This document shows, in pieces, positions 44,770 through 55,300 of a DNA stretch of 64,000 bases. Each line of letters opens with the position of its first letter. Position 1 is the stretch's first letter. The notes below the pieces were generated by a model that saw nothing but the letters and a program-made list of their open reading frames with translations, searched no databases and had not been told where the DNA came from. The DNA is from Verrucomicrobiota bacterium. Lineage in GTDB: Bacteria > Verrucomicrobiota > Verrucomicrobiia > Verrucomicrobiales > Akkermansiaceae. Location: contig RDYP01000010.1 in the NCBI GenBank assembly GCA_004293445.1, positions 26,751 to 90,750 on the forward strand, given 5' to 3'. The position numbers were made by a program, and so were the translations under genes.

Positions 44770-44799
44770 AAAAAAACCGATTCCGAAACCCCGGGAATC
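44770..44799 (-). terminator. Intrinsic terminator overlapping the stop codon of the beta-helix gene
   Basis: On the minus strand GATTCC (44794-44799) pairs with GGAATC (44779-44784) around a 9-nt loop, followed after two G by seven T (44770-44776). The stem begins inside the stop codon of the beta-helix gene. Confidence 0.7.
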
Positions 44800-47728
44800 A
44801 ATACCCAGCTTTCACCGAAAACTCCTGCCACGCGGTATTTTCCTCGAGATCGGTGACCGGTTCCGTCTGCCACACGATCCATCGGAAGCGCCCCAACGAG
44901 GCACCCGAAGGCGCACGCAAGGAAGCTGCGGTGAACGATGCCTCCGACAATGAGGCGGTGTCGAAGCTACCGAGCGGGGTGAACTTGCCGGCATCCGCGA
45001 GATTCCAACCGGGATCGGCCTCGGAGGAACTGCCATAGATGCTGACGCGCTGTCGCCCGCGGTTGCCATTCTGATTGTGAGACCACGAGTTCACCGCGGC
45101 GACCGACTTCGGCGCACCGAGGTCGAGCTTGTAGGCACCGAGTCGGACGCCGTTCGGGAAGACCGGGCCGTAATCCTGAGCGAGGCGGCCGTCACCGAGA
45201 ACGGCGAGCGCCCTGTTACCGACCTCGCCACTGGCGGTGTAAGCAGCCGCGGGCGAGGGCATGGGGCCGAGCTTCCTGAAGTCTCCGGGGTCCTTGGCGG
45301 TCTCCGTACCGATGAAGGGCACGGACGCGAGTTCCATTTCGACGGGCTTTTGCCGCCGAAGGACAAGCAACTTCAGTGGCGCAGCGCCGACCGCGTTCAG
45401 CGCCGCAAAAAGATCATCGGTGCCCGACACCTTGCGACCATTCACGCGCTGGATGAGATCGTTCTCACGCAGACCGGCCATGGCGGCAGCGGAACCCGAA
45501 GGCACCTTGACGAGCTGCACGCCCCCATCGTCCTTGCTCGCCCCAAAGGCAGAAAACTCCTCGCCAACGAGGCCATGCAACGGCGCACCGAGCCAGAACA
45601 GCGGCAACTCCGCCTTCAGCCCACCACCGCCACTGACGATCCGGACTTCGGGGATCACCGGAGTCTTCGCAATCGCCTTGAGCGAGGGCTTCTTCACGCC
45701 AAAGCGGTCCATCGGGAAGTTCTTGAAGCTAATCTTCAAGGCCGGGGAGTCGTCGGCCACCCGGAAATCACCAGACGCGGGGTCGACAAACATCGGATCG
45801 CCCGCGAGCGAATGCGCGTCGCCACCCGCTCCGAGGTGAGCGGCACGATTCGCTTCACTCGTGAAAAAATTACGATCGACGAGCTTGGCCCATCCCTGCG
45901 GCTGGCCGATGGGAGCATGGCCTTTCATCACGATGTTCCGCTCGAAGGCGCTGGCCGAGTCATCGAACCAGACGTGCGGATGAAAGCCGCTGTTGACCAA
46001 GATATTGTTGTACGCCTTGCGGCCGAACCCCTCGCGGAACTTGAGTCCGCCGGCAAGAAGCAGGTTGTTGTAGATTTCGTAGTTCGAGGAACCGTCATCC
46101 AGGTCGATGTCCCAGCCGTGGTCACAACGCCAGCGACTGTTACGGATGATATTGGTCTCCACGACATCGAGATAGGGCAGCTTGGGGTCCTTCTTGATCT
46201 CTGCCTCCGCCGTTTCGCGGTGATTGGAGCTCCAAAATCGGTCGCGACCCCATGAATTAAAGGAACCGTGATCGTGGGTCTCGAGCACGGTATCGAAGAC
46301 GTCGCAGCCTTCGATCAAGTGCCCGCCCCAAGTGCCCTCGCTGATATTGATTCCAGCACGGGCGCAGTCGTGAATCGTCGTATCGCGGACCACGATCCGG
46401 CGCGACATGGAGATCTGGACTCCAGCGGGCTGGCGCTCGACGCGGCCAATGCCATGGATCAGGCAGTCCTCGACCGTGGAGTCCGCGGGATAGTTGTCGG
46501 TCTTAGGGCCGGGCGTGCGGTCGATCTTCGAGATATCGTTGGTCTGGGCATATTCGAAAAGCGGATTGCGAACGGCAGCGGGATCGCCAACAAAGCAGAC
46601 ACCACTACCGCCTGCGTCGTGGATGTGACAACCCTTGATCAAGGTACGACGGTTGTAGTGGTTGACGAAAACCGCGTTGCCGCCGACCTGGTCGAAATCG
46701 CCGTCGAGGATTGCCACGTCCTCCGTGCCGGCGAGCAGGACCGCGCCGCCGCGGTAGATCGCCCAGTCGGAGCGCAGCAGCGGCTCACGGGTATCCATGA
46801 AAGTGCGGGCAGCATGGCGGAAGGTGAAGCCCTTGAGCGTCACGTGCCGGACCGGCTGCTTGGCCGAGCCTTGGAACTCAACCAGATGGCGCAAGCGAAC
46901 AACTTCAACGGCGGCCTTGGAGAGGTCCACACCCACTTCCGGCATGAAGTGGAGCGTGTCGTTCGTGGCATCATGGAACCACTCACCCGGCGCATCGAGC
47001 TCCTCGAAAATGTTCTCCACCATGCGAAACTGGGCATGCATGCCCATCTGCCGATTGTTCTGCCAACCACCCTCGTAGGTCACATTCCCGTCCGATAAGG
47101 TGCCGGTGATGCGGTAATGGTAGCCACCCCAGCGACCAACGTGCATGGCATGAATGTAGCCACCTTTGGGATTGGCCCATTTCGCGGCGCGTTCTTTGGA
47201 AAAGGCATCCGCTGCGAAGCCCTGATAGGCCGCGGTCGTTTTGGCGGGATCGAAGTTCGGATAGCGGGCCATCCGCTGACGGATGCCGTCGATGAAAAGC
47301 TGGTCAATCTCGAGGTCGGCGGGGGTGAGGGCCTTGAAAACGCCGCCGCCGCGCGGCTGCCACTTCAGGTCGAGCCTGAGGCCGCCGCTGAGGACCGCCT
47401 TGCCCTCGTTGACGGCCCGATAGACGACCGGATGAGCGGCGGAGCCCGAGTCCTGCGGGGTGAGGACGAAAGTCTCCGGGAGGTAGTGGACACCATCGGC
47501 CACCCACACCGTCACCGCTTCCTTGCCGGCAAACTCGCGTGCCGCATCCCGGGCGGCGGCGAGGGTCCGAAAAGGCGCATCCGCTCCGCCGGGGTTTCGA
47601 TCGTCACCCGCGGCGGAAACATGAAATTCCGCGGCGAGCGCATGCGCACTCAGAAGCGAGCAGGCAAAAATCAGTCCGCGTCTCGAACAAGCAGGCAGAC
47701 GAAAAATGGAAACCAATGGGATGCGCAT
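44798..47728 (-). CDS. Secreted right-handed beta-helix protein with PDZ and C-terminal beta-sandwich domains
   Basis: 976 aa from the ATG at 47728, with signal peptide (GLIFACSLLSAHALAAE). Residues 25-110 have the opening EFHVSAAGDDRNPGGADAPFRTLAAARDAAREF typical of parallel beta-helix hydrolases and lyases. About 200-650 is a repetitive helix with stacked turns (HVTLKGFTFRHA, DTTIHDCARAGINISEG, YEIYNNLLLAGG, YNNILVNSG). A PDZ-like domain follows near 720-810 (GGVQLVKVPSGSAAAMAGLRENDLIQRVNG). The C-terminal 130 residues are discoidin/NPCBM-like, ending WQEFSVKAGY. Likely a surface carbohydrate-active enzyme. The catalytic residues cannot be assigned. Confidence 0.82.
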   Translation of the reverse strand: MRIPLVSIFRLPACSRRGLIFACSLLSAHALAAEFHVSAAGDDRNPGGADAPFRTLAAARDAAREFAGKEAVTVWVADGVHYLPETFVLTPQDSGSAAHPVVYRAVNEGKAVLSGGLRLDLKWQPRGGGVFKALTPADLEIDQLFIDGIRQRMARYPNFDPAKTTAAYQGFAADAFSKERAAKWANPKGGYIHAMHVGRWGGYHYRITGTLSDGNVTYEGGWQNNRQMGMHAQFRMVENIFEELDAPGEWFHDATNDTLHFMPEVGVDLSKAAVEVVRLRHLVEFQGSAKQPVRHVTLKGFTFRHAARTFMDTREPLLRSDWAIYRGGAVLLAGTEDVAILDGDFDQVGGNAVFVNHYNRRTLIKGCHIHDAGGSGVCFVGDPAAVRNPLFEYAQTNDISKIDRTPGPKTDNYPADSTVEDCLIHGIGRVERQPAGVQISMSRRIVVRDTTIHDCARAGINISEGTWGGHLIEGCDVFDTVLETHDHGSFNSWGRDRFWSSNHRETAEAEIKKDPKLPYLDVVETNIIRNSRWRCDHGWDIDLDDGSSNYEIYNNLLLAGGLKFREGFGRKAYNNILVNSGFHPHVWFDDSASAFERNIVMKGHAPIGQPQGWAKLVDRNFFTSEANRAAHLGAGGDAHSLAGDPMFVDPASGDFRVADDSPALKISFKNFPMDRFGVKKPSLKAIAKTPVIPEVRIVSGGGGLKAELPLFWLGAPLHGLVGEEFSAFGASKDDGGVQLVKVPSGSAAAMAGLRENDLIQRVNGRKVSGTDDLFAALNAVGAAPLKLLVLRRQKPVEMELASVPFIGTETAKDPGDFRKLGPMPSPAAAYTASGEVGNRALAVLGDGRLAQDYGPVFPNGVRLGAYKLDLGAPKSVAAVNSWSHNQNGNRGRQRVSIYGSSSEADPGWNLADAGKFTPLGSFDTASLSEASFTAASLRAPSGASLGRFRWIVWQTEPVTDLEENTAWQEFSVKAGY

Positions 47729-47808
47729 GACGAAGGAAACTTTAAGGGCGAAACGAGTTGAGATGAAACTGGAAACCATTCCGGGGAAAGTCGAGAGCAC
47801 GAAACCAC

Positions 47809-48010
47809 TCAGCGCAGACGCCCGGCGACCTCCTGAAAGAGAGCAAGGCTCTCAGCGGAACGGTGACCATCGTGGGTGATCTCAAGGTTGAAGATCGGCA
47901 CGTGCTTGTGCGCGACGAATCCACGCAAGAGCTCGATCCACTCGCAGGCATTCCATTTCGGACTGGAAGGCGGTGGGCTTGTTCATCTCCCGGGCGTTGA
48001 AGCGGAACAG
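47809..48010 (-). pseudogene. Frameshifted remnant of an unidentified gene
   Basis: Directly downstream of, and overlapping, the glycosidase 3' end, two different minus-strand frames give protein-like sequence: NAREMNKPTAFQSEME (about 48010-47955), then after a frame change EWIELLRGFVAHKHVPIF and NLEITHDGHRSAESL...RLR, ending in a stop at 47809-47811. Neither frame has a proper start. The last 11 residues of the glycosidase (PPGACSASTPGR) read the same DNA out of frame. The simplest reading is a deletion that fused a broken gene to the glycosidase end. The parent family is not recognised. Confidence 0.4.
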
Positions 48011-50718
48011 GCGCCCGGCGGAAGCGCTTGGAATTCATTGATGTTGATGGCGTTCGTTGCCTTCAGGATATTCAGCCGGACGGCCCGGGCCTTGACCGCG
48101 GGAATCGGGATTTCCTTATCGGGACCGATGCTGGTGCCGCGTGCGACCTCTTTCCAGACATCGCCCTGTTTGACCTCGATCGTGAACTCGCGAGTCTCCT
48201 TCCATTCGATTTCCGAAATCAGGAAAGAGCCAATTTCGCGCTCCGCGCCCAGATCAATTTCCAGCGATCCAGAGCGGGCGGCGTAGTCAGAAGACCAGCG
48301 GGTTTTCGGGTCGCCGTCGTTGGCGAGCTTCGCGTCATAACCGGGTTCGGCGAACTGGCTGGAGGCGTTGATCGGCTTGCCCTGTGCGAGGGAAGCCGGG
48401 CGGGTGAATGGCTTCCACTCCGGATGTTTGCCGAGCCAGTTGACGATGTCCTTCTTGCGCGATTCCGGGGTGACCTTCAGCGACACCAGTTTGCCGCCCT
48501 TGAGCGAGGCTTCGACCACGGTTTTGCCCGGGGCGTGGAGTTTAAAATCGACGTCCCACTCGGTCGGCCAGCCTCCAAACAGGTGCAACTTGCCGCACTT
48601 GCCCGGCTCGGGAGCGAGCAGCATTTCTTGAACGCCGGTCATCCCGGAACCGCCCCAATTGAAGTCGGGCAGCCAGTCGTGGCCGGGACCGAAGAAAGCG
48701 GGGAAGCGGGCCTGCGGAGCGGCGGTGTTCGCCATCTTGTAAATCGCACGCTGCTTGGCTTGCTCGGGCGAAGCCATCGAGGCAGCGTTGACGAGGTTCG
48801 CCATCCACGAATAGTCCTGTTTGCAGAGCCGTCCCCGCACTTCCGGGATGCTGTCCCAAGTGTCGCGCAAGAGCTGGATGCTATCCGGCCGGGTGATGCC
48901 GATGCGGCGATATGGCCAAGCGGCATAGTGCTCGATGGGTTCCCAGTGGTTGTTGCCCTTCGTGTAGGTCTTCGCAGGCAACACAGCCAAACGCCCCTGA
49001 CGCCGCGCGGTCGGAATCGGCGGCAACACTTTCAAGAGCTTTTCACACCGCTCGCGCGCGGCGGCATCCAGACCGGGATAACGCAGGAGTCCCTCGCTCA
49101 CAGCGAGTAAGCCACTCACCGCGTCCACCGGATTCGTGGCGTCACCCGCGTATTCCAAACCGTTGCTGGGATAAATCACCAGCTTGTCGTCATCGCCCAG
49201 CTCGCGGCCATTTCGCTGCTTACCCTGAGCTCGATAAAAGCTGTCGTAGAATCCTGCGACGCCCTGAATCCACGGCAGATCCTCCGAAAGATCGATGCCC
49301 AAGGTATCGTGCGCCTGAAGCGCCATCCAAGCATGCTCGAGCCCCATCGAAAAATGATAGGTCAGGTGTTCGGCACCGGTGAGACCATCCGGACGCGGAC
49401 CCACCTCAGCGCTGCACAATCCCCAGATGTCAAGCGGCTCGACATAAACGGCACCCGCCGCTCCCTGGCGCTTGGCCCGGGAAAACGCGGCGGGTGAGCG
49501 ATCGCGATAAAATTTTACCGATGGCGATAGCAGGTCGGCGTCGCCGTTGGCGAGGTTGGGCCACCCGAGCCAGCGCTGGTTCTGCGACATGAAACAACAG
49601 AACATCCACCGACGGAAATCCGGCGTGGACGGACCACCTTGGGAGATCGGCAGCTCGTCATTGTTGTTACCAGTGATCCGACCCGGCTTGTTGTCGGGAG
49701 TGAAAATACCTCCGTTAAAAAGAAAGGGTAGCTCTCCATCGCGGTTCGCCGCCAGCATGTAGCGGAACAACTGGTAATTCCGGCCGATCAAGAATCCCGC
49801 ATCATCCTCCCCGGCCGCCGGATTAATCCTCACGTGCGAGCGCGACCAAAATTCCCGCCAACGCCGCACTTCATCGGCCTTGGCCATCTCGACAAAACCG
49901 GTTTTGAGAGCCGTTCGAGCCTCCGCACGCCACTGTTCCGGCGCAGCCCCGATCGCGGCATCGAGTCGCATCGCGATCCGCTGGGACCGGCGCGACAGGG
50001 TTTTTCCCGTCCAAGCCCTACCCTCCCAGAACTGCCACTGGACCGGGGATTCCACCACCTTGTCGATGCCGCCAGCGACGGCGATCGCCCCCCCGGAAAC
50101 CCTCCGACTGGTGGCATCAAAGACGGCCGCTTTTTCAATTCCACGACCCTCGCCCAAACCAGCCACGTCAACTCCATGGTCGGCGTTACGATGCCACCAA
50201 ACGAAGCCAGATTCGTCAGCCGAAATCCGATCAGCCTTCATCTCGGCTTCGCGAAACATGTCGAGCTTCAGCCCGCTCTTGTCACGATCTCGCCAAGTCG
50301 CGAAGGAGACTTCGAGCGGTTTCTCCCGGCCATGTTCCGACTCGTAAATGAGGGTCTCTCCGGCAAACCAAAGCGAGGCTTTGAAGTCTTCTTGAATGAT
50401 CGAAATGGTGCCGGTGGCCGGGTCCAATTCCTGAACGAAACCGTCCTTCCCGAGCTCCACTTCTTGCGGAGTGATCCGAACACAGCCGAGCTTCAACAAA
50501 CGACCGCGTTCGTCGAAAGCGCCGCCGTGAGCGAGATAGAGCCAAATGGAACCATCCTGGACCCATACGTTCGCACCCGCACCCATGCGGCCGGAGAGAG
50601 GCATCGAGTCCAGCGAGTCGATCGATGGCGTATCCCACCTCACCTTGTATCCTTCAAGCGGGCTGGCAAAGGTCGGCACCAAGGCAGCAACAACGAAAAT
50701 GGGAATGATTGCTTTCAT
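47983..50718 (-). CDS. Secreted glycoside-hydrolase-like protein (DUF5703 type) with F5/8C domain
   Basis: 911 aa from the ATG at 50718 (MKAIIPIFVVAALVPTFAS signal peptide). The N-terminal beta-sandwich starts VRWDTPSIDSLDSMPLSGRMGAGANVWVQDGSIWLYLAHGGAFDERGRLLKLGCVRI, the DUF5703 pattern. The middle (about 300-700) is an alpha/alpha-toroid as in GH95-like fucosidases (FRYMLAANRDGELPFLFNGGIFT, NNNDELPISQGG, HDWLPDFNWGGSGMTGVQEMLL). A coagulation-factor 5/8 C-like carbohydrate-binding domain occupies about 785-900 (YDAKLANDGDPKTRWSSDY). The final 11 residues look out of frame (see the remnant). Substrate unknown. Probably acts outside the cell or in the periplasm together with the beta-helix protein. 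Confidence 0.82.
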   Translation of the reverse strand: MKAIIPIFVVAALVPTFASPLEGYKVRWDTPSIDSLDSMPLSGRMGAGANVWVQDGSIWLYLAHGGAFDERGRLLKLGCVRITPQEVELGKDGFVQELDPATGTISIIQEDFKASLWFAGETLIYESEHGREKPLEVSFATWRDRDKSGLKLDMFREAEMKADRISADESGFVWWHRNADHGVDVAGLGEGRGIEKAAVFDATSRRVSGGAIAVAGGIDKVVESPVQWQFWEGRAWTGKTLSRRSQRIAMRLDAAIGAAPEQWRAEARTALKTGFVEMAKADEVRRWREFWSRSHVRINPAAGEDDAGFLIGRNYQLFRYMLAANRDGELPFLFNGGIFTPDNKPGRITGNNNDELPISQGGPSTPDFRRWMFCCFMSQNQRWLGWPNLANGDADLLSPSVKFYRDRSPAAFSRAKRQGAAGAVYVEPLDIWGLCSAEVGPRPDGLTGAEHLTYHFSMGLEHAWMALQAHDTLGIDLSEDLPWIQGVAGFYDSFYRAQGKQRNGRELGDDDKLVIYPSNGLEYAGDATNPVDAVSGLLAVSEGLLRYPGLDAAARERCEKLLKVLPPIPTARRQGRLAVLPAKTYTKGNNHWEPIEHYAAWPYRRIGITRPDSIQLLRDTWDSIPEVRGRLCKQDYSWMANLVNAASMASPEQAKQRAIYKMANTAAPQARFPAFFGPGHDWLPDFNWGGSGMTGVQEMLLAPEPGKCGKLHLFGGWPTEWDVDFKLHAPGKTVVEASLKGGKLVSLKVTPESRKKDIVNWLGKHPEWKPFTRPASLAQGKPINASSQFAEPGYDAKLANDGDPKTRWSSDYAARSGSLEIDLGAEREIGSFLISEIEWKETREFTIEVKQGDVWKEVARGTSIGPDKEIPIPAVKARAVRLNILKATNAININEFQALPPGACSASTPGR

Positions 50719-50789
50719 CGAAAAAACGGCCCGCACGGCTCCGCGCAGGAAGTATTGAGGGCCTCCCTTACGGTCAACAAAAGCGACTT

Positions 50790-50936
50790 ATGTCAGCCCG
50801 GATCCACCTTTCCGATGCCTTGCGCGATGACTTGCCTGATCTTTCCGAAGGTCCCATCACCTGCAAGTCCGGCAGCCGGGGCTTGCCGCAGGGCTGTCCC
50901 CTCACTTTGATGCGCGCACCATGCGCCCCGGCCTGA
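50790..50936 (+). CDS. Possible small ORF upstream of gph
   Basis: An ATG-started frame of 48 aa (MSARIHLSDALRDDLPDL...) whose stop overlaps the gph start by 16 bp. The first half is acidic and regular-looking, the second half contains two Cys. No family is recognised and no SD is seen. It may be a leader peptide or chance. Confidence 0.25.
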   Translation: MSARIHLSDALRDDLPDLSEGPITCKSGSRGLPQGCPLTLMRAPCAPA

Positions 50937-51574
50937 TTTTCGATCTCGATGGCACCCTCGTCGATTCCTTGCCAGGCATCGCCCACTCGCTGAACCGAGC
51001 CCTCGAAAAACTCGGACTCCCCGGGCACGACGAACCGCAGGTTCGTCGCTTCATCGGAAATGGCTCACTCGAACTCGCCCGCAGAGCCGTCCCCGAGGGC
51101 TCGCCGGACGCTCTCGCCTTGAAAGTGGAAGCCGCTTTCAAGCACGACTACGCCACCAGTTGGCAGGACGGCACCGCTCCCTATGCCGGAATTCCCGAAT
51201 GCCTCGAAACCCTTGCTGCGGCGGGTTTTCCGCTCGCCGTACTCTCGAACAAACCTCACGCCTTCACCGTGGAAATCGTCGCGCACCTCTTTCCCGGCAT
51301 CCCCTTCAGCCCGGTCTTCGGCCAACGCCCGGACATCCCGCGCAAACCCCATCCAGAGGCCGCCCTGCACATCGCCCGCCACTGGCGCTTGTCGCCCGAA
51401 AACTGCCGTTTCATCGGCGACTCGACCATCGACATGGCGACCGCCGATTCCGCCAAAATGCCAGCCATCGCGGTCACCTGGGGATACCACGATGCCCACT
51501 CTCTTCATCGCGCGGGCGCCAACCACCTGGTGGAAAATCCACAGGATCTTCTACCGGCCTGCGGCATCCACTGA
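50921..51574 (+). CDS. gph: Phosphoglycolate phosphatase-like HAD hydrolase
   Basis: 217 aa, the usual size. HAD motif I FDLDGTLVDS is at residues 7-16, motif II LAVLSNKP near 107, the Lys of motif III in RKPHPEAA near 143, and motif IV FIGDSTIDMATADSA near 166. The C1 cap is alpha-helical, typical of Gph/PGPase. It would remove phosphate from 2-phosphoglycolate or a similar small substrate. The ATG at 50921 leaves three residues before the first strand; no clear SD is present. Confidence 0.88.
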   Translation: MRPGLIFDLDGTLVDSLPGIAHSLNRALEKLGLPGHDEPQVRRFIGNGSLELARRAVPEGSPDALALKVEAAFKHDYATSWQDGTAPYAGIPECLETLAAAGFPLAVLSNKPHAFTVEIVAHLFPGIPFSPVFGQRPDIPRKPHPEAALHIARHWRLSPENCRFIGDSTIDMATADSAKMPAIAVTWGYHDAHSLHRAGANHLVENPQDLLPACGIH

Positions 51575-51734
51575 GCATCAATCACATCGTCTCGTTCCGG
51601 GCAGGGACCGACATCAATTGCCTCGATTTTTCAAAGAACGAGGTGGCCAAGCCACATCATCTGGTTCAGCTTGTCAGGTGGATGAGGCGGCTCGGGCCGT
51701 CATTCATTCGCCCAACCAAAACAGGAGAATTGAG

Positions 51735-52322
51735 ATGCAAACCGCAAATGTGAATCTGCCCATCACAGTCACCGTACGCCACGAAGCCGTGACCGACTCC
51801 CTGCGCGACTACGCCCAAAAGAAAATCGAGGGACTTCACCTCGACTACCCGCGAATCATCGAGGCAAAAGCCATTCTCGACGTTCAGAAAAATCGGCACA
51901 TCGCCGAAATCATCCTTTTCTGCGCCAACCACATCACCATCGAGGCCCACACCGAAGGCAAAGACATGTATGCGGCCATCGACGAGACGATGGACAAAAT
52001 CGCTCGCCGCATGCGCAAGCAAAAGACCCGCCTGCTGAAGAAAAACCGACCCCACCGCAACGAGTCGATCCGTCACCTCGACGAACGCTTCTTCAAAGAA
52101 GAAGTCCTCGACCACCCGGCGGAATCCGAACGCGATCCCGAACCCTTCATCGTCATGCCTGAAAATTACCGGCTCAAGACGATGTACAAAGAAGATGCCG
52201 TGATGGAACTCGAACTCTCCGACCGCCCCTTCGTCCTCTACAAAAGCGCACGACGCGGCTGCCTAACCATCATCTATCGCCGCAAGGACGGGGAATACGG
52301 CGCGATCGACATCAAAGAATAA
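51735..52322 (+). CDS. hpf: Long ribosome hibernation-promoting factor (HPF/RaiA)
   Basis: 195 aa from the ATG at 51735, supported by a clear SD (GGAG at 51724-51727, 7 nt before). The in-frame extension upstream to 51183 is an alternative frame over gph and is rejected. The N-terminal domain (about 8-105) has VTVRHEAVTDSLRDYAQKKI and AIDETMDKIARRMRKQKTRL, the 30S-binding RaiA fold. A linker follows, then the C-terminal dimerisation domain MPENYRLKTMYKEDAVMELELSDRPFVLYKSARRG, which promotes 100S ribosome formation in long HPF. It is followed by a strong terminator. Confidence 0.93.
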   Translation: MQTANVNLPITVTVRHEAVTDSLRDYAQKKIEGLHLDYPRIIEAKAILDVQKNRHIAEIILFCANHITIEAHTEGKDMYAAIDETMDKIARRMRKQKTRLLKKNRPHRNESIRHLDERFFKEEVLDHPAESERDPEPFIVMPENYRLKTMYKEDAVMELELSDRPFVLYKSARRGCLTIIYRRKDGEYGAIDIKE

Positions 52323-52343
52323 GCCCCGGCTTGCGATTTCATG

Positions 52344-52377
52344 CCCGCCCCGGCCAAGGCTGAGGCGGGCTTTTTTC
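52344..52377 (+). terminator. Intrinsic terminator after hpf
   Basis: Stem GCCCGCC (52344-52350) with GGCGGGC (52365-52371) is followed directly by six T (52372-52377), 21 bp after the hpf stop. The stem could also reduce read-through from the convergent AddA-like gene, but that strand lacks a T tract. Confidence 0.88.
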
Positions 52378-52395
52378 GTCCTTCCCGAGCGGATG

Positions 52396-55300
52396 CTACT
52401 CCACCTCGATCCATTTCCGCAGCTTGGTCGAAAGCAGCAGACATTGCACCGGCACACCACCAAAGGCCTTTGACAAAACCTGTCGATAGGCCGCCATCTG
52501 CCCCGAGTAGCGCTCGATCAACGCCTCCTCAGCCTGGACCGCGTCCGTCTTGAAATCGATCACCTCGACCCGCTCGACACCACCCGCGGCGTCACGGACG
52601 ACGTGCAAGCGATCGACGATCCCGCTCAGCCATTTCCCGTCCAAAATCGCCTCCACCGCTTGCTCACGGAACAAATCCACATTCCGCCCCCCACGCTCGA
52701 AGCGCGAACGGATGTGCGAGACCACCAGCAAACCCGCCACCAAGCCGCCCGCCTCATCCTCAGGCAAGAGCGGCTGAATCTCGTCCACCCAGCCCACCGA
52801 CTCAAAGACGGCATGCACCGCACTGCCAAAACGCATGCCCGTCGGCGACGAGACGATTCCCGAGGCCTCCTTCTTCGCGCCCGACGGTGTGGTACGCTCG
52901 AACCTCGCCACCACCGGCCCCAAAGCCGACGCAGTCTCCGGCTCGACCACCGCGACATTCCTGCCGCTCACCTTCTCATACCACGCTGCATCACCCGCCT
53001 CGTACAGGCTCACCCGCGTCTTCTCCCTCCACACAATCTCCCCGCCGGGCCCGCCTAACGCCGAGCGGATCCACAAATCAAAGCGACGCTCCGAACTCGG
53101 AGTCTTCGGTGCCTTGGGCAGCAACACGTAGGTCCCATACTTCGCACGCGTAAGCCCGACGTAGAGATTGCAAAACCGTTCGTAACACTGCTCCGCCGAC
53201 CACGCTTCGAAGCGCTTCCCGAGCGACGTGTCAGCCTCCAACAATTTTTTCGCAGGAGCCAACAGAAGTCCCTCGATCCTGCCGTCCGCATCCTTGAATT
53301 CAAGCATGCCCGCCTTCGACGGATCATCGAAAGCGCCACCCGCTAGATCCGGCAGGACCACCATGTCGAATTCGAGCCCCTTCGCCTTGTGCACCGTCAT
53401 CACCTGCAAGGCCCCCTCGGCGGAATACTCACGCTGCTTCAGTGCCTCCAGCCGCGCCACCCAGCCATCGAACTCCCGACTACCAGATTCATCGTAGTCC
53501 AGCGCCGCACGCAGGATGCCCGCCAGCCGCTCTTCCAAAAAGACATTCAAAACTCCGCTCGCCCGCAAACCGTCGACCAACCCGGACAAGAGGCCCGCCA
53601 TTCCAGAAGCCAGAACCCGCTCACGGCAAGCATGCCAGCAATCGACGTCTTCGATGCCCCAGCCACGCAAGACCGATGCCAAAGGCGAAGCCATGACATG
53701 CGCTGCTGCGAACCTATCCGCCGGATGCGAAAGCCAACGGAACAAATCCAATAAAGCCAGACCCAAAGGATTGTCCTGCGCCAATTCCACTTCCGCATCC
53801 ATCTCCACCGGCATCCCCGGAAACTCCTGACGCAAGAAATCCACCATCTTCCTCGCCTTCGCATTCGATCGCACCAACACCACACAACTCAGACCGCGCT
53901 CGATCGGGCGGACCTCGGCCAGCAAATCGCGCAAAGCTCCCTCCACGCCGCCCGCTTCATCATCGTCCTCACTCTCCGTTTCATCGGTATCCACCACCAC
54001 CGCATAACCCGCCAGCGGAGCTCCACGCGATGCGCTACGATGAACGCCGTATTTCCATCGATCCACCGCCGCGTCCGGAAAACGCCCGCGCATCGTCTCG
54101 GGATCGCAGACGAGATTCACCAAATCCAAGACCTCCTGCGCGGAGCGCCACGATGTCTCCATCGTCCACGGAAGCATCCGCTCCGACCAACCCGGCCGCG
54201 CCAGCAGATCATCGAACAAACGCGGTTCGCCCCCGCGCCAACCGTAAATGCCCTGCTTGGCATCACCCACCACGAACAAGGACCGTTCACCATCCGGGTC
54301 CAAGGTCGCCTCATCCAGCAAGCCTTCCAGCACCTCCCATTGAGTGCGGCTGGTATCCTGGAACTCGTCGAGCATCCACTGCCGGTAACGCGCGTCCAGG
54401 CGGGACTCGATCTTTCCCCGCCCCTCGGTCGTCAACCCGCCATCCGCCAGCAAACGCGTGACATCCGCAAAACCCAAACGCCCACGCCGCCGAACCTCCG
54501 TGCCATAGATCGACTCATAAGCCCAAAGCAGCGACCACAAGCCAAGCGTCCGCGTTGCACGAACCTCGATCTCCGCCCGCAGGTAACCGCCGATCAACCG
54601 AACCATCGCCACCCCCAGCGGCCCGGAAATCCGGTGCTCTATCCTCGAATAAAGATCCGTCGCCGAACCGCCGGCCAAGTCTTCCAACAAGCCAAGCATC
54701 CGATCCACCGCCGTCGGGACCTTGCGCCCGTCACCCGCCGCATAATTCGCGAACCACTCGACCGCGCTCTCCCAGCCCTTGACCCAGGTCGCATGCGGCC
54801 GCTTGTCCACCTCCACCGTATCCAAAAGGTCCAGCACCTCGCGCGCGGCCCCCGCGAAATCCTCCACCATCGGCCATGGACAGCCATCCGGCCAGATCAG
54901 CTCGAGATTCCCCCACTGCCCCTGCTCCGGTGCGGAAAGGTAACGCTGATGATGCTGCTCCAGGAACTCATCCAGCAAATCGCAAAGCCGGTTGTGCTCC
55001 TTGCCGTGCGTCGCCAAACGGAAAGCCCCCAGAAAAGCTTCACGCTGCCGCTCCGGCACTTCGCGAAAAATTCTCGCCAACACCTGCGACTGCTCCACCT
55101 GCATCGCGTCCTGCTCTAACAACTGGAACTCCGCCAGCCCGAGCTCATAGGGAAACCGCTTGGCAATCCTCACGAAAAAACTGTCCAGCGTCCCGAGTGA
55201 CACCCGATGCAGCTCCGCCGTCAATTTCTCCAGCATCGCTTGGAAAGCCGCGAGATCCGGCATCACCACTCCTTCCTTGCAAAACAAAGCGGGCATCCCG

